A stretch of DNA of 64,000 nt from Falsiruegeria mediterranea M17 (GCF_900302455.1 NZ_ONZG01000003.1:186001-250000), one strand, 5' to 3'. Positions 8,959-17,821 are shown, counted from the first letter of the stretch. The notes: generated by a model from the letters alone, not told the origin. Made by a program: numbers and translations.

Positions 8959-10533
8959 TCAGGTCACGTCCTTGTACGAGATTTCGCGGGCATCCACGCC
9001 CGGGCCGGATTTTTCGCGGCGCACGATTAGACGGTTGAGCGCGTTGATGTAGGCGCGGGCGCTCGCGACCACGGTATCTGTGTTGGCGGATTCGCCCGTA
9101 GCGATCACGCCATCTTCCTCCAGGCGCACGGTCACGGTGGCCTGCGCGTCGGTGCCCGCCGTCACGGCGTGTACCTGATAAAGCTGCAGGCGCGCCGTGT
9201 TGGGATAGAGGGTGCGAACGGCCTTGAAAGAAGCGTCAACCGGGCCGTCGCCATGCTCGGTTGCACTGACGTCCTTGCCGTCGATCTCCATCTCGACGGT
9301 AGATTCCGCCGGACCACCAGTGCCGCAGACCACTTTCATGGACACCAGTTGCAAGTGATCGTTTTCCGCATCCTCGCCCGAGCGCATCAGCGCGACGACA
9401 TCGTCGTCAAACACTTCTTTCTTGCGGTCGGCCAGTTCCTTGAAGCGGACAAAAATGTCCTTGAGCTGGTTGTCGCCCACCTCGAACCCAAGCGTTTCCA
9501 GCTTGTCGCGCAGCGCAGCCCGGCCCGAGTGTTTGCCAAGCGGCAGCGAAGTGCCCGCGAGACCCACATCCTCGGGGCGCATGATTTCGAACGTTTCCTT
9601 GTTCTTGAGCATGCCGTCCTGGTGGATGCCGGATTCATGCGCGAAGGCGTTCTTGCCGACGATGGCTTTGTTGAACTGCACCGGAAAGCCCGAGACGGTC
9701 GCGACGCGGCGCGAGATATGCATGAGCTTTTTTGTGTCGATACCCGTGTGCCAGGGCATGATGTCATTGCGCACTTTCAGGGCCATCACGACCTCTTCCA
9801 GCGCAGTGTTGCCCGCGCGTTCGCCCAGACCGTTGATGGTGCATTCGATCTGACGTGCACCACCTGCAACAGCGGCCAGCGAATTCGCGGTCGCCATGCC
9901 GAGGTCGTTGTGACAGTGGGTGGCAAAGATCACCTCATCTGCGCCGGGCACGGTCTCGATCAGGTTGCGGATCAGGTCGGCACTTTCGACAGGCGCGGTG
10001 TAACCCACCGTGTCGGGGATGTTGATAGTCGTGGCGCCGGCCTTGATCGCAATCTCGACCACGCGGCAGAGGTAGTCCCATTCCGTGCGGGTGGCATCCA
10101 TCGGTGACCACTGTACGTTTTCGCACAGGTTTCGCGCGTGTGTCACCGTCTCGTGGATCTTGTCGGCCATCTCGTCCATGGTCAGGTTCGGGATGGCGCG
10201 ATGCAGGGGCGAAGTACCGATAAAGGTGTGAATGCGGTTCTTTTCCGCGTGTTTCACCGCCTCCCAGCAGCGGTCGATGTCGGCGAAGTTCGCGCGGGCC
10301 AGGCCGCAGATGCGGCTGTTCTTGGAATTCATCGCGATCTCGGACACGGCCTTGAAATCGCCCTCGGATGCGATGGGGAACCCCGCCTCGATGATGTCGA
10401 CACCCATCTCATCCAGCAGCCCTGCAATCTCGAGCTTTTCGGAATGGGTCATGGTCGCGCCGGGGCTTTGCTCGCCGTCACGAAGCGTGGTGTCAAAGAT
10501 CACGACGCGATCTTGGTCAGGAATATTGGTCAT
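8959..10533 (-). CDS. leuA: 2-isopropylmalate synthase
   Basis: A 524-residue long-form LeuA. The catalytic TIM barrel begins with IFDTTLRDGEQSPG (residues 12-25), with Arg and Asp of the RDGEQ motif, and has the metal ligands in HCHNDLG (His206, His208). The C-terminal half (about 390-524) is the leucine-binding allosteric domain, with DASFKAVRTLYP and the dimer-typical VTVRLEEDG. It condenses acetyl-CoA with 2-oxoisovalerate, the committed step of leucine synthesis in the cytoplasm. The gene stands alone and is preceded by a probable leucine leader peptide and hairpin, so transcriptional control by leucine supply is likely in addition to feedback inhibition. Confidence 0.97.
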   Translation of the reverse strand: MTNIPDQDRVVIFDTTLRDGEQSPGATMTHSEKLEIAGLLDEMGVDIIEAGFPIASEGDFKAVSEIAMNSKNSRICGLARANFADIDRCWEAVKHAEKNRIHTFIGTSPLHRAIPNLTMDEMADKIHETVTHARNLCENVQWSPMDATRTEWDYLCRVVEIAIKAGATTINIPDTVGYTAPVESADLIRNLIETVPGADEVIFATHCHNDLGMATANSLAAVAGGARQIECTINGLGERAGNTALEEVVMALKVRNDIMPWHTGIDTKKLMHISRRVATVSGFPVQFNKAIVGKNAFAHESGIHQDGMLKNKETFEIMRPEDVGLAGTSLPLGKHSGRAALRDKLETLGFEVGDNQLKDIFVRFKELADRKKEVFDDDVVALMRSGEDAENDHLQLVSMKVVCGTGGPAESTVEMEIDGKDVSATEHGDGPVDASFKAVRTLYPNTARLQLYQVHAVTAGTDAQATVTVRLEEDGVIATGESANTDTVVASARAYINALNRLIVRREKSGPGVDAREISYKDVT

Positions 10534-10565
10534 GTTGGTATCTCTCGTATCTGTCCTAAAGCCAT
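10530..10565 (-). CDS. Possible 11-codon mini-ORF overlapping the leuA start
   Basis: An ATG at 10565 opens a frame MALGQIREIPT whose TGA (10532-10530) overlaps the leuA ATG as ATGA. The Shine-Dalgarno-like AGGAGG upstream is about 15 nt away, which is rather far. leuA itself has only a weak ribosome binding site (GAGAGA), so coupling through this mini-ORF is conceivable. It may equally be chance. Confidence 0.25.
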   Translation of the reverse strand: MALGQIREIPT

Positions 10566-10583
10566 TTGGCGCGCGGGCTACCT

Positions 10584-10619
10584 CCTCTGAGCGGGCGCGC
10601 CGGATGGCACGCTCAGAGG
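10584..10619 (-). promoter_or_regulatory. Attenuator-type hairpin in the leuA leader
   Basis: Perfect 10-bp stem with arms CCTCTGAGCG (10610-10619, read on the minus strand) and CGCTCAGAGG (10584-10593), enclosing a 16-nt GC-rich loop. The 5' arm contains the last codon and the stop of the leucine leader peptide, so ribosome position on the leader would decide whether the stem forms. The 3' arm runs into AGGAGG. There is no T-run after it, so it may act by Rho or by masking a ribosome site rather than as a classical terminator. Confidence 0.6.
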
Positions 10620-10696
10620 CGGATTAGGATCAGTAGGCCACGCAGCGACGCACCGCATTCAGCGGTCAGGGTCGAGTTATGTGCGCGGTTGATCAT
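10613..10696 (-). CDS. leuL: Probable leucine leader peptide of leuA
   Basis: A 27-codon frame begins at the ATG at 10696-10694 and ends with a TGA at 10615-10613. Its last ten residues read LRGLLILIRL, i.e. four Leu and two Ile among the final eight codons, exactly where a branched-chain leader needs control codons. No Shine-Dalgarno sequence precedes the ATG. Instead a TATAAA box lies 8 nt upstream (about 10705-10710 on the minus strand), so the transcript may start at or next to the ATG and be leaderless, as reported for trpL in Sinorhizobium. It was inferred from the sequence, as it is too short for ordinary gene finding. Confidence 0.7.
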   Translation of the reverse strand: MINRAHNSTLTAECGASLRGLLILIRL

Positions 10697-10837
10697 GGGG
10701 AAAGTTTATACAGTCCGATTTTGGAATGGAAAGGGTAAAATGCGTGGGCCGCGTGGGCGCGGCAAATGCTGTGCAGTTTCCGCGTTCGGACCAAGAAGAA
10801 ATTTGAAGTCCCGAGATGATCCGCTAGTTCCGCCAGT

Positions 10838-11503
10838 ATGGATAAAGCATTGATCATTGGGTCCTCTGGCGGGATCGGGTGTGCCTTCGTCGCTGGGTTG
10901 CAAGCGGATGGCGTGGCCGTCGAGGGACTATCGCGTTCGGCCGATGGGCTGGACCTGACTGATCCCGGGGCCGTCGAGCGTGTGCTGGGCGATGTCAAAG
11001 GGCCGTTTGATCTGATCCTGGTGACGTCGGGCGCTCTCGAGATTGCGGGCGCGCCGCCCGAAAAGTCAATCAAATCCGTTTCAGCGCAGGCAATGATGGA
11101 TCAGTTCGCGGTGAATGCGGTTGGCCCTGCTCTGGTTCTGCGTCATGCCGCACGTCTGTTGCCGCGGGACCGGCGCGCCGTGGTGGCGGTTCTCTCGGCG
11201 CGGGTGGGATCGATCGGTGACAACCGCCTGGGCGGCTGGGTCAGCTACCGCGCGGCCAAGGCGGCGGTGAACCAGATTGTGCGCACCACAGCCATCGAAC
11301 TGACCCGCACGCACAAACAGTCGATTTGCGTGTCCTTGCACCCGGGCACCGTGGCCACGGCCTTCACTCGGAAATACCTGGGCCGTCATACTGCGGTTCA
11401 GCCGTCCGAGGCCGCGATGAACTTGATTAACGTGATCGAGGGGCTGACGCCCGAAGACACTGGCCAGTTTTTTGACTGGGCAGGCAAGGCGGTCCCCTGG
11501 TGA
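10838..11503 (+). CDS. Short-chain dehydrogenase/reductase (SDR)
   Basis: A 221-residue Rossmann-fold SDR of the small C-factor-like subgroup. The NAD(P) motif is at the very N-terminus (IIGSSGGIGCAFV, residues 6-18), the structural motif VNAVGPALV follows at about residue 90, and the catalytic Tyr and Lys are in SYRAAKAAVNQ. The C-terminus has the usual LHPGTVATAFT. The substrate is unknown. Its stop overlaps the cryptochrome start (GTGA, 11500-11503), so the two are translationally coupled; this partnership recurs in alphaproteobacteria as far as I recall. A TGATCC sequence 16 nt before the ATG is too close to act as a normal -35 box. Confidence 0.88.
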   Translation: MDKALIIGSSGGIGCAFVAGLQADGVAVEGLSRSADGLDLTDPGAVERVLGDVKGPFDLILVTSGALEIAGAPPEKSIKSVSAQAMMDQFAVNAVGPALVLRHAARLLPRDRRAVVAVLSARVGSIGDNRLGGWVSYRAAKAAVNQIVRTTAIELTRTHKQSICVSLHPGTVATAFTRKYLGRHTAVQPSEAAMNLINVIEGLTPEDTGQFFDWAGKAVPW

Positions 11504-13026
11504 CGCGTCTGGTTCTGGTGCTTGGCGATCAGCTGTCGCTTGGCCTGTCGGCCTTGGCGCAGGCTGACAAGGCCGACGACGTCATTGTGATGGCCGAGGT
11601 TGCGGACGAGGCAGCTTATGTCCCCCATCACCCCAAGAAAATCGCGCTGATTTTGTCGGCTATGCGCAAGTTTGCGGCCCGGCTGGAGAGCGAAGGGTGG
11701 ACCGTCGCTTACACTCGACTAGACCACCCGGACAACGCGGGCTCTATCCCTGGCGAGCTGCTACGCCGTGCTGCAGAAGTGGGCGCGTCAGAGGTTCTGG
11801 TCACCACACCAGGCGAATGGCGGCTGATAAACGTGCTGAGCGACTGCCCGCTGCAGGTGCAGTTTCTGGCGGATGACCGTTTCGTGGCCACCCGTGCCGA
11901 TTTCGAAGGTTGGGCCGAGGGGCGCAAGCAGCTGCGGATGGAGTTTTTCTATCGCGAGATGCGGCGTAAGACCGGGTTGATGATGGAGGGGGACAAACCT
12001 GCGGGTGGCAAGTGGAACTATGACGCCGAGAATCGCAAATCGCCACCCAAGGACCTGCGCCCGCCAGAGCCGCCAAAATTCGAACCGGATGCGATCACCA
12101 GCGAGGTGCTGGAGTTGGTCGAGGCTCGTTTCAGTGGTAACTTTGGCAGGCTTCGCCCGTTCTGGTTTGCCACTGACGCAGAACAGGCTGAGGCGGCGCT
12201 GGATCATTTCATCGACCACGCCTTGCCGAACTTTGGCGATTATCAGGATGCAATGCTCAGCGGTCAGCGGTTTCTTTTCCATGCGGTGATCTCTCCCTGT
12301 CTGAACATCGGGCTGCTGGACCCGCTCACCGTCTGTCAGCGGGTCCAGGCGGCATGGAAGGCGGGTCACGTGCCGATCAACGCCGCAGAAGGGTTCATTC
12401 GCCAGATCATCGGCTGGCGCGAGTTTGTGCGGGGGATCTATTTTCTGGAAGGCCCGGATTATGTGAACCGCAATGCCCTTGGCCACGACCGTGCGTTGCC
12501 AGCGCTATACTGGGGCGGCGAGACGCGAATGAACTGCCTGTCGGAGGCGGTGGAGCAGACGCGCGACGAAGCCTATGCGCACCACATCCAGCGTCTGATG
12601 GTGACCGGAAACTTCGCGCTGTTGGCAGGCATTGATCCGCATCAGGTGCATGAATGGTATCTGGCGGTCTACGCGGATGCGTTCGAATGGGTCGAGGCAC
12701 CCAATACTGTGGGGATGAGTCAGTTTGCTGACGGCGGTGTAGTGGGGTCAAAGCCCTATGTCTCAAGCGGCGCCTACATCAACCGCATGTCGGATTATTG
12801 CAAGTCTTGCGCCTATTCGGTCACTGCCAAGACCGGCGAGGGGGCCTGTCCGTTCAACCTGCTGTACTGGCATTTTCTTGAGCGGCACCGGGATCGGTTC
12901 AAGGACAACCCACGCATGGGCAACATGTACCGCACTTGGGACCGCATGGATGATGGCAAGCGCGCCACCATCGTGAAGGAGGCTCAGATCTTTCTGGATC
13001 GGATGTCCGACGGCGCGCTGGTTTGA
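11500..13026 (+). CDS. cryB: Iron-sulfur cryptochrome/photolyase of the CryB (FeS-BCP) family
   Basis: A 508-residue protein with a GTG start overlapping the previous stop. It has the N-terminal Rossmann-type antenna domain (LVLGDQLS at the start) and the C-terminal FAD domain with MVTGNFALLAGIDPHQVHEWYLAVYADAFEWVEAPNT. Four cysteines at 346, 434, 437 and 450 sit at the positions that bind the [4Fe-4S] cluster in Rhodobacter sphaeroides CryB and related prokaryotic (6-4) photolyases. The family binds FAD and 6,7-dimethyl-8-ribityllumazine and either repairs (6-4) photoproducts or affects light-dependent gene expression. Repair and signalling roles cannot be separated from the sequence alone. 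Confidence 0.93.
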   Translation: MTRLVLVLGDQLSLGLSALAQADKADDVIVMAEVADEAAYVPHHPKKIALILSAMRKFAARLESEGWTVAYTRLDHPDNAGSIPGELLRRAAEVGASEVLVTTPGEWRLINVLSDCPLQVQFLADDRFVATRADFEGWAEGRKQLRMEFFYREMRRKTGLMMEGDKPAGGKWNYDAENRKSPPKDLRPPEPPKFEPDAITSEVLELVEARFSGNFGRLRPFWFATDAEQAEAALDHFIDHALPNFGDYQDAMLSGQRFLFHAVISPCLNIGLLDPLTVCQRVQAAWKAGHVPINAAEGFIRQIIGWREFVRGIYFLEGPDYVNRNALGHDRALPALYWGGETRMNCLSEAVEQTRDEAYAHHIQRLMVTGNFALLAGIDPHQVHEWYLAVYADAFEWVEAPNTVGMSQFADGGVVGSKPYVSSGAYINRMSDYCKSCAYSVTAKTGEGACPFNLLYWHFLERHRDRFKDNPRMGNMYRTWDRMDDGKRATIVKEAQIFLDRMSDGALV

Positions 13027-13042
13027 CGGCTAGAACCGCGTA

Positions 13043-14452
13043 TCAACCGTCCGAGGCGTTGTCGGTCTTGAGCGCGCCGTTTTCCCAGTCACCCTGTTCC
13101 TCTTGCCCGCTGGCGTAGCGCATGGTGCCCTTGCCTTGACGTTTGCCGTTCAGGAAGTTGCCTTCGTAAATATCGCCATTGGCATATGTCGCAACGCCAT
13201 AGCCGCTGATCTTGCCGCCAGACCAGGCGCCACTATATTTGAAACCGCTGGCCATCACGATTTCTCCGGTGCCTTCGCGCTGACCATTGAAGAACTGTCC
13301 GGTGTAGACAGAACCGTCAGGATAGGTGGCCTTGCCTTGGCCATGACGAACGCCGTCTTTCCAATCGCCGTCATAGCGATACCCGTCGGCATAAGTCATT
13401 ATGCCTTTGCCGTCGTTCTTGGCGTTCTTGAATTCGCCCTTGTAGACAATGCCATTTGCATAGGTGGCCGTGCCATTGCCCTCGATCACGCCGGCAACCC
13501 AGTCGCCCTCGTAGCTGGAGCCGTTGGTGTATGTGATCTTGCCCACGCCGTCCGCCAGATCGGCGCGGAAGTTACCCTCATACATTGACCCGTCGGGGTA
13601 GGTGACCTGTCCTTGGCCCTCGATCTGGCCTGCGATCCAATTGCCGGTATAGACATAGCCATCCGTGCCGGTGAACGTCCCGGTCCCTTCGCGCCGATCA
13701 TCGGCGAACTGACCTTCGTAAACGTCGCCGTTGGCATAGGTCACCCTGCCGTTGCCCTCGCGGCGACCGGCGATCAAATCGCCTTCGTACACATCACCGT
13801 TAGGCTGTGTCAGCTTACCTTGGCCGCTGATCTGCCCATCGGCCCACAAGCCAACGTAGATTAGCCCGTCCGGCAACGTCAGAGTGCCTTGACCGTGCCG
13901 CTGGCCATTCAGGATTTCGCCCTCATACGCCCCGCCATCGGGGTAGGTGACTTTGCCCACGCCCTGTTTTTGTCCATCGACCCAATCGCCGTCATAGACA
14001 TAGCCACCTGGGCTTTGCATCACGCCCTTGCCGTGGTGTTGTGCGTTCAGAAAGCTGCCCTCGTAGCGGACACCGTTGGCGTAAACCGCCACGCCCTGTC
14101 CGTTGATCACACCGTCTTTCCACTCGCCTTCATAAGTGCCGCCGTCCGAGAATGTGATGCGACCTAACCCCTCCGGCTTGCCCTTGGAAAACTCGCCCTC
14201 ATAGACCGAGCCATTGGGGAACCGCGCAACGCCTTCGCCCTTGATCTCGCCATCGACCCATTGGCCGGTGTATTCGTATCCATTGGGCAGGCGGTATGAC
14301 CCGGTGCCGTGCTGCAAGCCACCTCGGAACGTTCCCTCGTACACGCCGCCGATGGCGTCCTGAGTGGTCAGAACCTGAGCCTCTTGAGCCCAGACAGCGG
14401 TGGTCACGGTCAACGCGGAAACAACGACTGTCGCGATGCGGATCTGGTTCAT
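13043..14452 (-). CDS. Exported MORN-repeat protein with 18 repeats
   Basis: A 469-residue protein with a signal peptide (hydrophobic VVVSALTVTTAVWA ending at about residue 22). The rest is almost wholly 23-residue MORN repeats of the form xGxxYEGxWxxGxxxGxGxxxYx: I count 18 complete units in perfect 23-residue register and a degenerate 19th before an acidic tail. MORN repeats form an elongated beta-sheet and serve in protein or membrane contacts; no catalytic domain is present. The start at 14452 was chosen because it gives the signal peptide directly; an upstream ATG at 14497 would add 15 unlikely residues. It is divergent from nadE and probably periplasmic or outer-membrane associated. Confidence 0.9.
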   Translation of the reverse strand: MNQIRIATVVVSALTVTTAVWAQEAQVLTTQDAIGGVYEGTFRGGLQHGTGSYRLPNGYEYTGQWVDGEIKGEGVARFPNGSVYEGEFSKGKPEGLGRITFSDGGTYEGEWKDGVINGQGVAVYANGVRYEGSFLNAQHHGKGVMQSPGGYVYDGDWVDGQKQGVGKVTYPDGGAYEGEILNGQRHGQGTLTLPDGLIYVGLWADGQISGQGKLTQPNGDVYEGDLIAGRREGNGRVTYANGDVYEGQFADDRREGTGTFTGTDGYVYTGNWIAGQIEGQGQVTYPDGSMYEGNFRADLADGVGKITYTNGSSYEGDWVAGVIEGNGTATYANGIVYKGEFKNAKNDGKGIMTYADGYRYDGDWKDGVRHGQGKATYPDGSVYTGQFFNGQREGTGEIVMASGFKYSGAWSGGKISGYGVATYANGDIYEGNFLNGKRQGKGTMRYASGQEEQGDWENGALKTDNASDG

Positions 14453-14608
14453 GAGTGTTTTGCCTGCCCTATCTGTGGCCAGCCTTGTGGCTGACAACGT
14501 AAAATTAAGTCAGGTCGCGCCCATGAGCAACGCCTTTTGCCGCAGATGGGTTTCCATGCGCCCGTGATCTGCTACATCGCTGGAAACATCAGCGAAAATG
14601 AGAGCCCG

Positions 14609-16267
14609 ATGACTGACCGCTTCCGCATTACTCTGGCGCAACTCAACCCCACCGTTGGCGATTTGATCGGCAACGCCGAGCAGGCAAAACGGGCGTGGGA
14701 CGTGGCGCGTGAGGCCGGGGCGAACCTGCTGGCACTGCCCGAGATGTTCATTGCCGGTTACAACCCGCAAGATCTGGTTCTGAAGCCCGCGTTTCAGCAG
14801 GCGGCGATGGAACAGGTGCGTGAACTGGCCAAGGCCTGCGCAGATGGTCCGGCGATGGCCATTGGTGCGCCTTGGGTGATCGATGGCAAGCTCTACAACG
14901 CGTATGTGGTTCTGCAAAATGGCAAGGTGAGTGCCGTCGTGCAGAAACACCATCTGCCAAACGAGGCTGTGTTCGACGAAAAACGCGTTTTCGAACCCGG
15001 CCCGGTGGCGGGGCCGTTTTCGGTCGATGGTGTGCGCATCGGATCGCCCATTTGCGAAGATGCCTGGCACGAAGATGTGGCGGAGACGCTGGAAGAGACC
15101 GGTGCCGAGTTCCTGCTGGTGCCCAATGGCTCGCCCTATTACCGCGGCAAGCATGACATCCGGCTCAGCCATATGGTGTCCCGTGTTGTCGAAACCGGGT
15201 TGCCACTGATCTATTTGAACATGGTGGGCGGGCAAGACGATCAAGTCTTTGACGGTGGCAGTTTTGCGCTGAACCCAGGCGGTGCACTGGCCCTGCAACT
15301 GCCAGTGTTTGACGAAGAGATTTCGCATATCGAACTGGAGCGCCTGGATTATGGTTGGCGGGTTGTCGACGCCGCCAAGGCGAGCCACCCGTCCGAGATC
15401 GAGCAGGACTATCGCGTGATGGTCGAAGCGTTGCGCGACTACATGCGCAAGACTGGGTTTTCCAAGGTGGTATTGGGTCTCTCGGGTGGGGTCGACTCGG
15501 CGTTGGTCGCGGCCATCGCGGTCGACGCCTTGGGGGCGGATAATGTGCGCTGTGTGATGCTGCCGTCAGAGTACACCAGCCAAACCTCGCTGTCAGATGC
15601 GCGGGCCGTGGTGGATGCCTTGGGCGTGCGTTACGACACGGTGCCGATTGCTGACAGCCGGGCCGCTGTGACGGATACACTCGCGCCGCTGTTTGCAGGC
15701 ACCGAACCCGGATTGACCGAGGAAAACATTCAGTCCCGTCTGCGGGGGCTGTTGCTCATGGCGATCTCGAACAAGTTCGGCGAGATGCTGCTGACCACCG
15801 GCAACAAATCCGAGGTCGCAGTCGGCTATGCCACGATTTATGGCGACATGAACGGCGGCTATAACCCGATCAAGGATCTCTACAAGACGCGCGCGTTCGA
15901 AACCTGCCGTTGGCGTAATGAACATCACCGCGCCTGGATGCGCGGGCCTGCGGGTCAAGTGATTGCGCCGTCCATCATCGATAAACCCCCAAGTGCCGAG
16001 CTTCGTGAAGATCAGAAAGACAGCGACAGCCTGCCGGATTATCCGGTGCTGGATGCGATACTGGACATACTGGTCGATCAGGATGGCTCTATTGCCGACT
16101 GTGTTGCGGCGGGGTTCGACGCAGATGTGGCTCGCAAGGTCGAGCATCTGCTGTTGATCAGCGAGTACAAGCGGTTTCAATCAGCCCCGGGGGCGCGCCT
16201 AAGTCGTCGTGCGTTCTGGTTGGACCGACGCTATCCAATCGCAAACCGGTGGCGCGACACAACTTAA
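14609..16267 (+). CDS. nadE: Glutamine-dependent NAD+ synthetase
   Basis: A 552-residue two-domain enzyme. The N-terminal nitrilase-type glutaminase domain has the triad Glu45 (LPEMF), Lys113 (VQKHHLP) and Cys149 (SPICEDAWHED). The C-terminal synthetase domain has the PP-loop LGLSGGVDSALVAA and the nucleotide-binding LLTTGNKSEVAVGYATIYGDMNGGYNPIKDLYKT. It converts deamido-NAD+ to NAD+ with ammonia from glutamine, the last step of NAD synthesis. The frame is open from 14537 but the ATG at 14609 matches the family N-terminus (MTDRFRITLAQLNPTVGD). nadD, the preceding step, is also in this window at 34 kb but is not linked. Confidence 0.96.
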   Translation: MTDRFRITLAQLNPTVGDLIGNAEQAKRAWDVAREAGANLLALPEMFIAGYNPQDLVLKPAFQQAAMEQVRELAKACADGPAMAIGAPWVIDGKLYNAYVVLQNGKVSAVVQKHHLPNEAVFDEKRVFEPGPVAGPFSVDGVRIGSPICEDAWHEDVAETLEETGAEFLLVPNGSPYYRGKHDIRLSHMVSRVVETGLPLIYLNMVGGQDDQVFDGGSFALNPGGALALQLPVFDEEISHIELERLDYGWRVVDAAKASHPSEIEQDYRVMVEALRDYMRKTGFSKVVLGLSGGVDSALVAAIAVDALGADNVRCVMLPSEYTSQTSLSDARAVVDALGVRYDTVPIADSRAAVTDTLAPLFAGTEPGLTEENIQSRLRGLLLMAISNKFGEMLLTTGNKSEVAVGYATIYGDMNGGYNPIKDLYKTRAFETCRWRNEHHRAWMRGPAGQVIAPSIIDKPPSAELREDQKDSDSLPDYPVLDAILDILVDQDGSIADCVAAGFDADVARKVEHLLLISEYKRFQSAPGARLSRRAFWLDRRYPIANRWRDTT

Positions 16268-16379
16268 CTCTCAGACTGAGTCCTTGAGACCACAGTGGAG
16301 TGAAAGATGTGCAGAGGCCTTGTCTCGGACGTATTGCGCATTCCATATCACCTGAGTTGCCAGAAGTGATTTTCCAGCC

Positions 16380-17711
16380 ATGCCCGGACCTCGCCTAACA
16401 GAATTCTATTCGGACCTCGCGTTGCCGAAAAAGGTCGACGTCGTTGTGATCGGCGGAGGGATCATCGGTGTGTCGACGGCGTTGGAATTGGCCGACCGGG
16501 GCGTTTCGGTTCTGCTGTGTGAAAAGGGTCAGATCGGGGCCGAGCAGAGCTCGCGCAACTGGGGCTGGGTGCGACTGGGGATGCGCGACCCGCGTGAGAT
16601 CCCCCTGATGGTCGAGGCCATTCGGATGTGGCATGGGCTGGACGAGCGGTTGGGTCGCAAGACCGGCTATACTCAATCAGGTATCATGTTCGGCGCGTCG
16701 GGAAAGCGCGACCTTGCCGGGTTGGACCGGTGGGCCGAGCATGTGGCAGGCCTGCAAGAGGGCGACCGGATTGCGCAGGGCGTTGATCTGGACGATGTGC
16801 TGGCCGGTCATCAGATGCGCTTGGCGGGGGGTCTCTACATGCCCGGTGATGGCCGCGCCGAGCCGCAATGGGCGGCGCCTGCAATCGCCGAAGGCGCCCG
16901 CGACCGCGGGGCGTCGATCCTGACCGGTTGCGCCGTTCGGTCCATTGATGTGCAAGGCGGCCAGGTTGCTGGCGTGATCACCGAGCGTGGTCGCGTGGCG
17001 TGTGATCAAGTGGTGCTGGCGAGCGGGGCATGGTCGCGCCTTTTTGCCGGGAATGCGGGGATTGATCTACCGCAGCTCAAGGTGCTGAACACGGTTATGC
17101 GCACATCACCGGTCAAAGATGGCCCAGAGGTTGCGCTGTGGTCGGACAAGTTTGCCATCCGCAAACGGGCGGATGGGGGATACACCATTGCCTCGGGCCA
17201 CGAAAACACCGTTGACCTGGTGCCGGACAGCCTGCGGTTGGCCTGGTCGTTCCTGCCCGCGTTCCGTCAGGAATGGCGCTCGCTGAGGTTCCGTTTGTCC
17301 AAACGCTGGCTGGAGGAGGCGCGACAGGATCGAAGGTGGTTGCCAACGGATGTAACCCCGTTCGAGCAATGCCGCATCCTGGATCCTGAACCCTCGGACA
17401 AGATTCTGCGCAAGGCTTGGGGCAGCGCGCGCAAAGCGTTTCCCGCCCTTGAGAAAGCCGAGATCGTGCAAAGCTGGGCCGGGATGATCGACGTGACACC
17501 GGACGCGATCCCGGTGATGTCCAAGGTCACCGACCTGCCGGGCATGCATATCGCCACCGGATTTTCTGGCCATGGCTTTGGCATCGGTCCCGGCGCCGGG
17601 CGCTTGATGGCCGATCTGGTGACGGGGGCGACCCCGCTGGTGGACACTTGGGAGTTCCGGTTGTCGCGGTTCAAAGATGGCACGCGCGTGGCCCCTGACC
17701 CTGGTTATTGA
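16380..17711 (+). CDS. FAD-dependent amine/amino acid oxidoreductase (DadA-like)
   Basis: A 443-residue protein of the DAO/DadA superfamily. The ADP-binding fold is near the N-terminus (VVIGGGIIGVSTALELADRG, residues 22-41), followed by QSSRNWGWVRLGMRDPREIPLM, a stretch typical of a roseobacter subgroup. The C-terminal FAD site is seen in DVTPDAIPVM and HIATGFSGHGFGIGPGAGRLMADL. Such enzymes oxidise D-amino acids, sarcosine-like N-methyl compounds or other amines. Substrate is unknown. It is transcribed in the same direction as the dipeptidase 110 bp downstream, so a joint role in amino acid use is possible. Confidence 0.85.
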   Translation: MPGPRLTEFYSDLALPKKVDVVVIGGGIIGVSTALELADRGVSVLLCEKGQIGAEQSSRNWGWVRLGMRDPREIPLMVEAIRMWHGLDERLGRKTGYTQSGIMFGASGKRDLAGLDRWAEHVAGLQEGDRIAQGVDLDDVLAGHQMRLAGGLYMPGDGRAEPQWAAPAIAEGARDRGASILTGCAVRSIDVQGGQVAGVITERGRVACDQVVLASGAWSRLFAGNAGIDLPQLKVLNTVMRTSPVKDGPEVALWSDKFAIRKRADGGYTIASGHENTVDLVPDSLRLAWSFLPAFRQEWRSLRFRLSKRWLEEARQDRRWLPTDVTPFEQCRILDPEPSDKILRKAWGSARKAFPALEKAEIVQSWAGMIDVTPDAIPVMSKVTDLPGMHIATGFSGHGFGIGPGAGRLMADLVTGATPLVDTWEFRLSRFKDGTRVAPDPGY

Positions 17712-17821
17712 AGGCATGTCCCAGACATTGACGGGGCAACCAATCACATTGATCTGACACGCCGTCCATTGCTACGAACAAGGGTATTACGGTTCAAAAG
17801 ATTAGAGGTCACCCGTCCGCC

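Noticed and set aside
10817-10822. TGATCC, resembling the -35 box of RpoE/ChrR (singlet oxygen) promoters, before the SDR-cryB pair
   Set aside because: It ends only 15 nt before the ATG, so the matching -10 box would fall within the coding sequence; no proper -10 was found.
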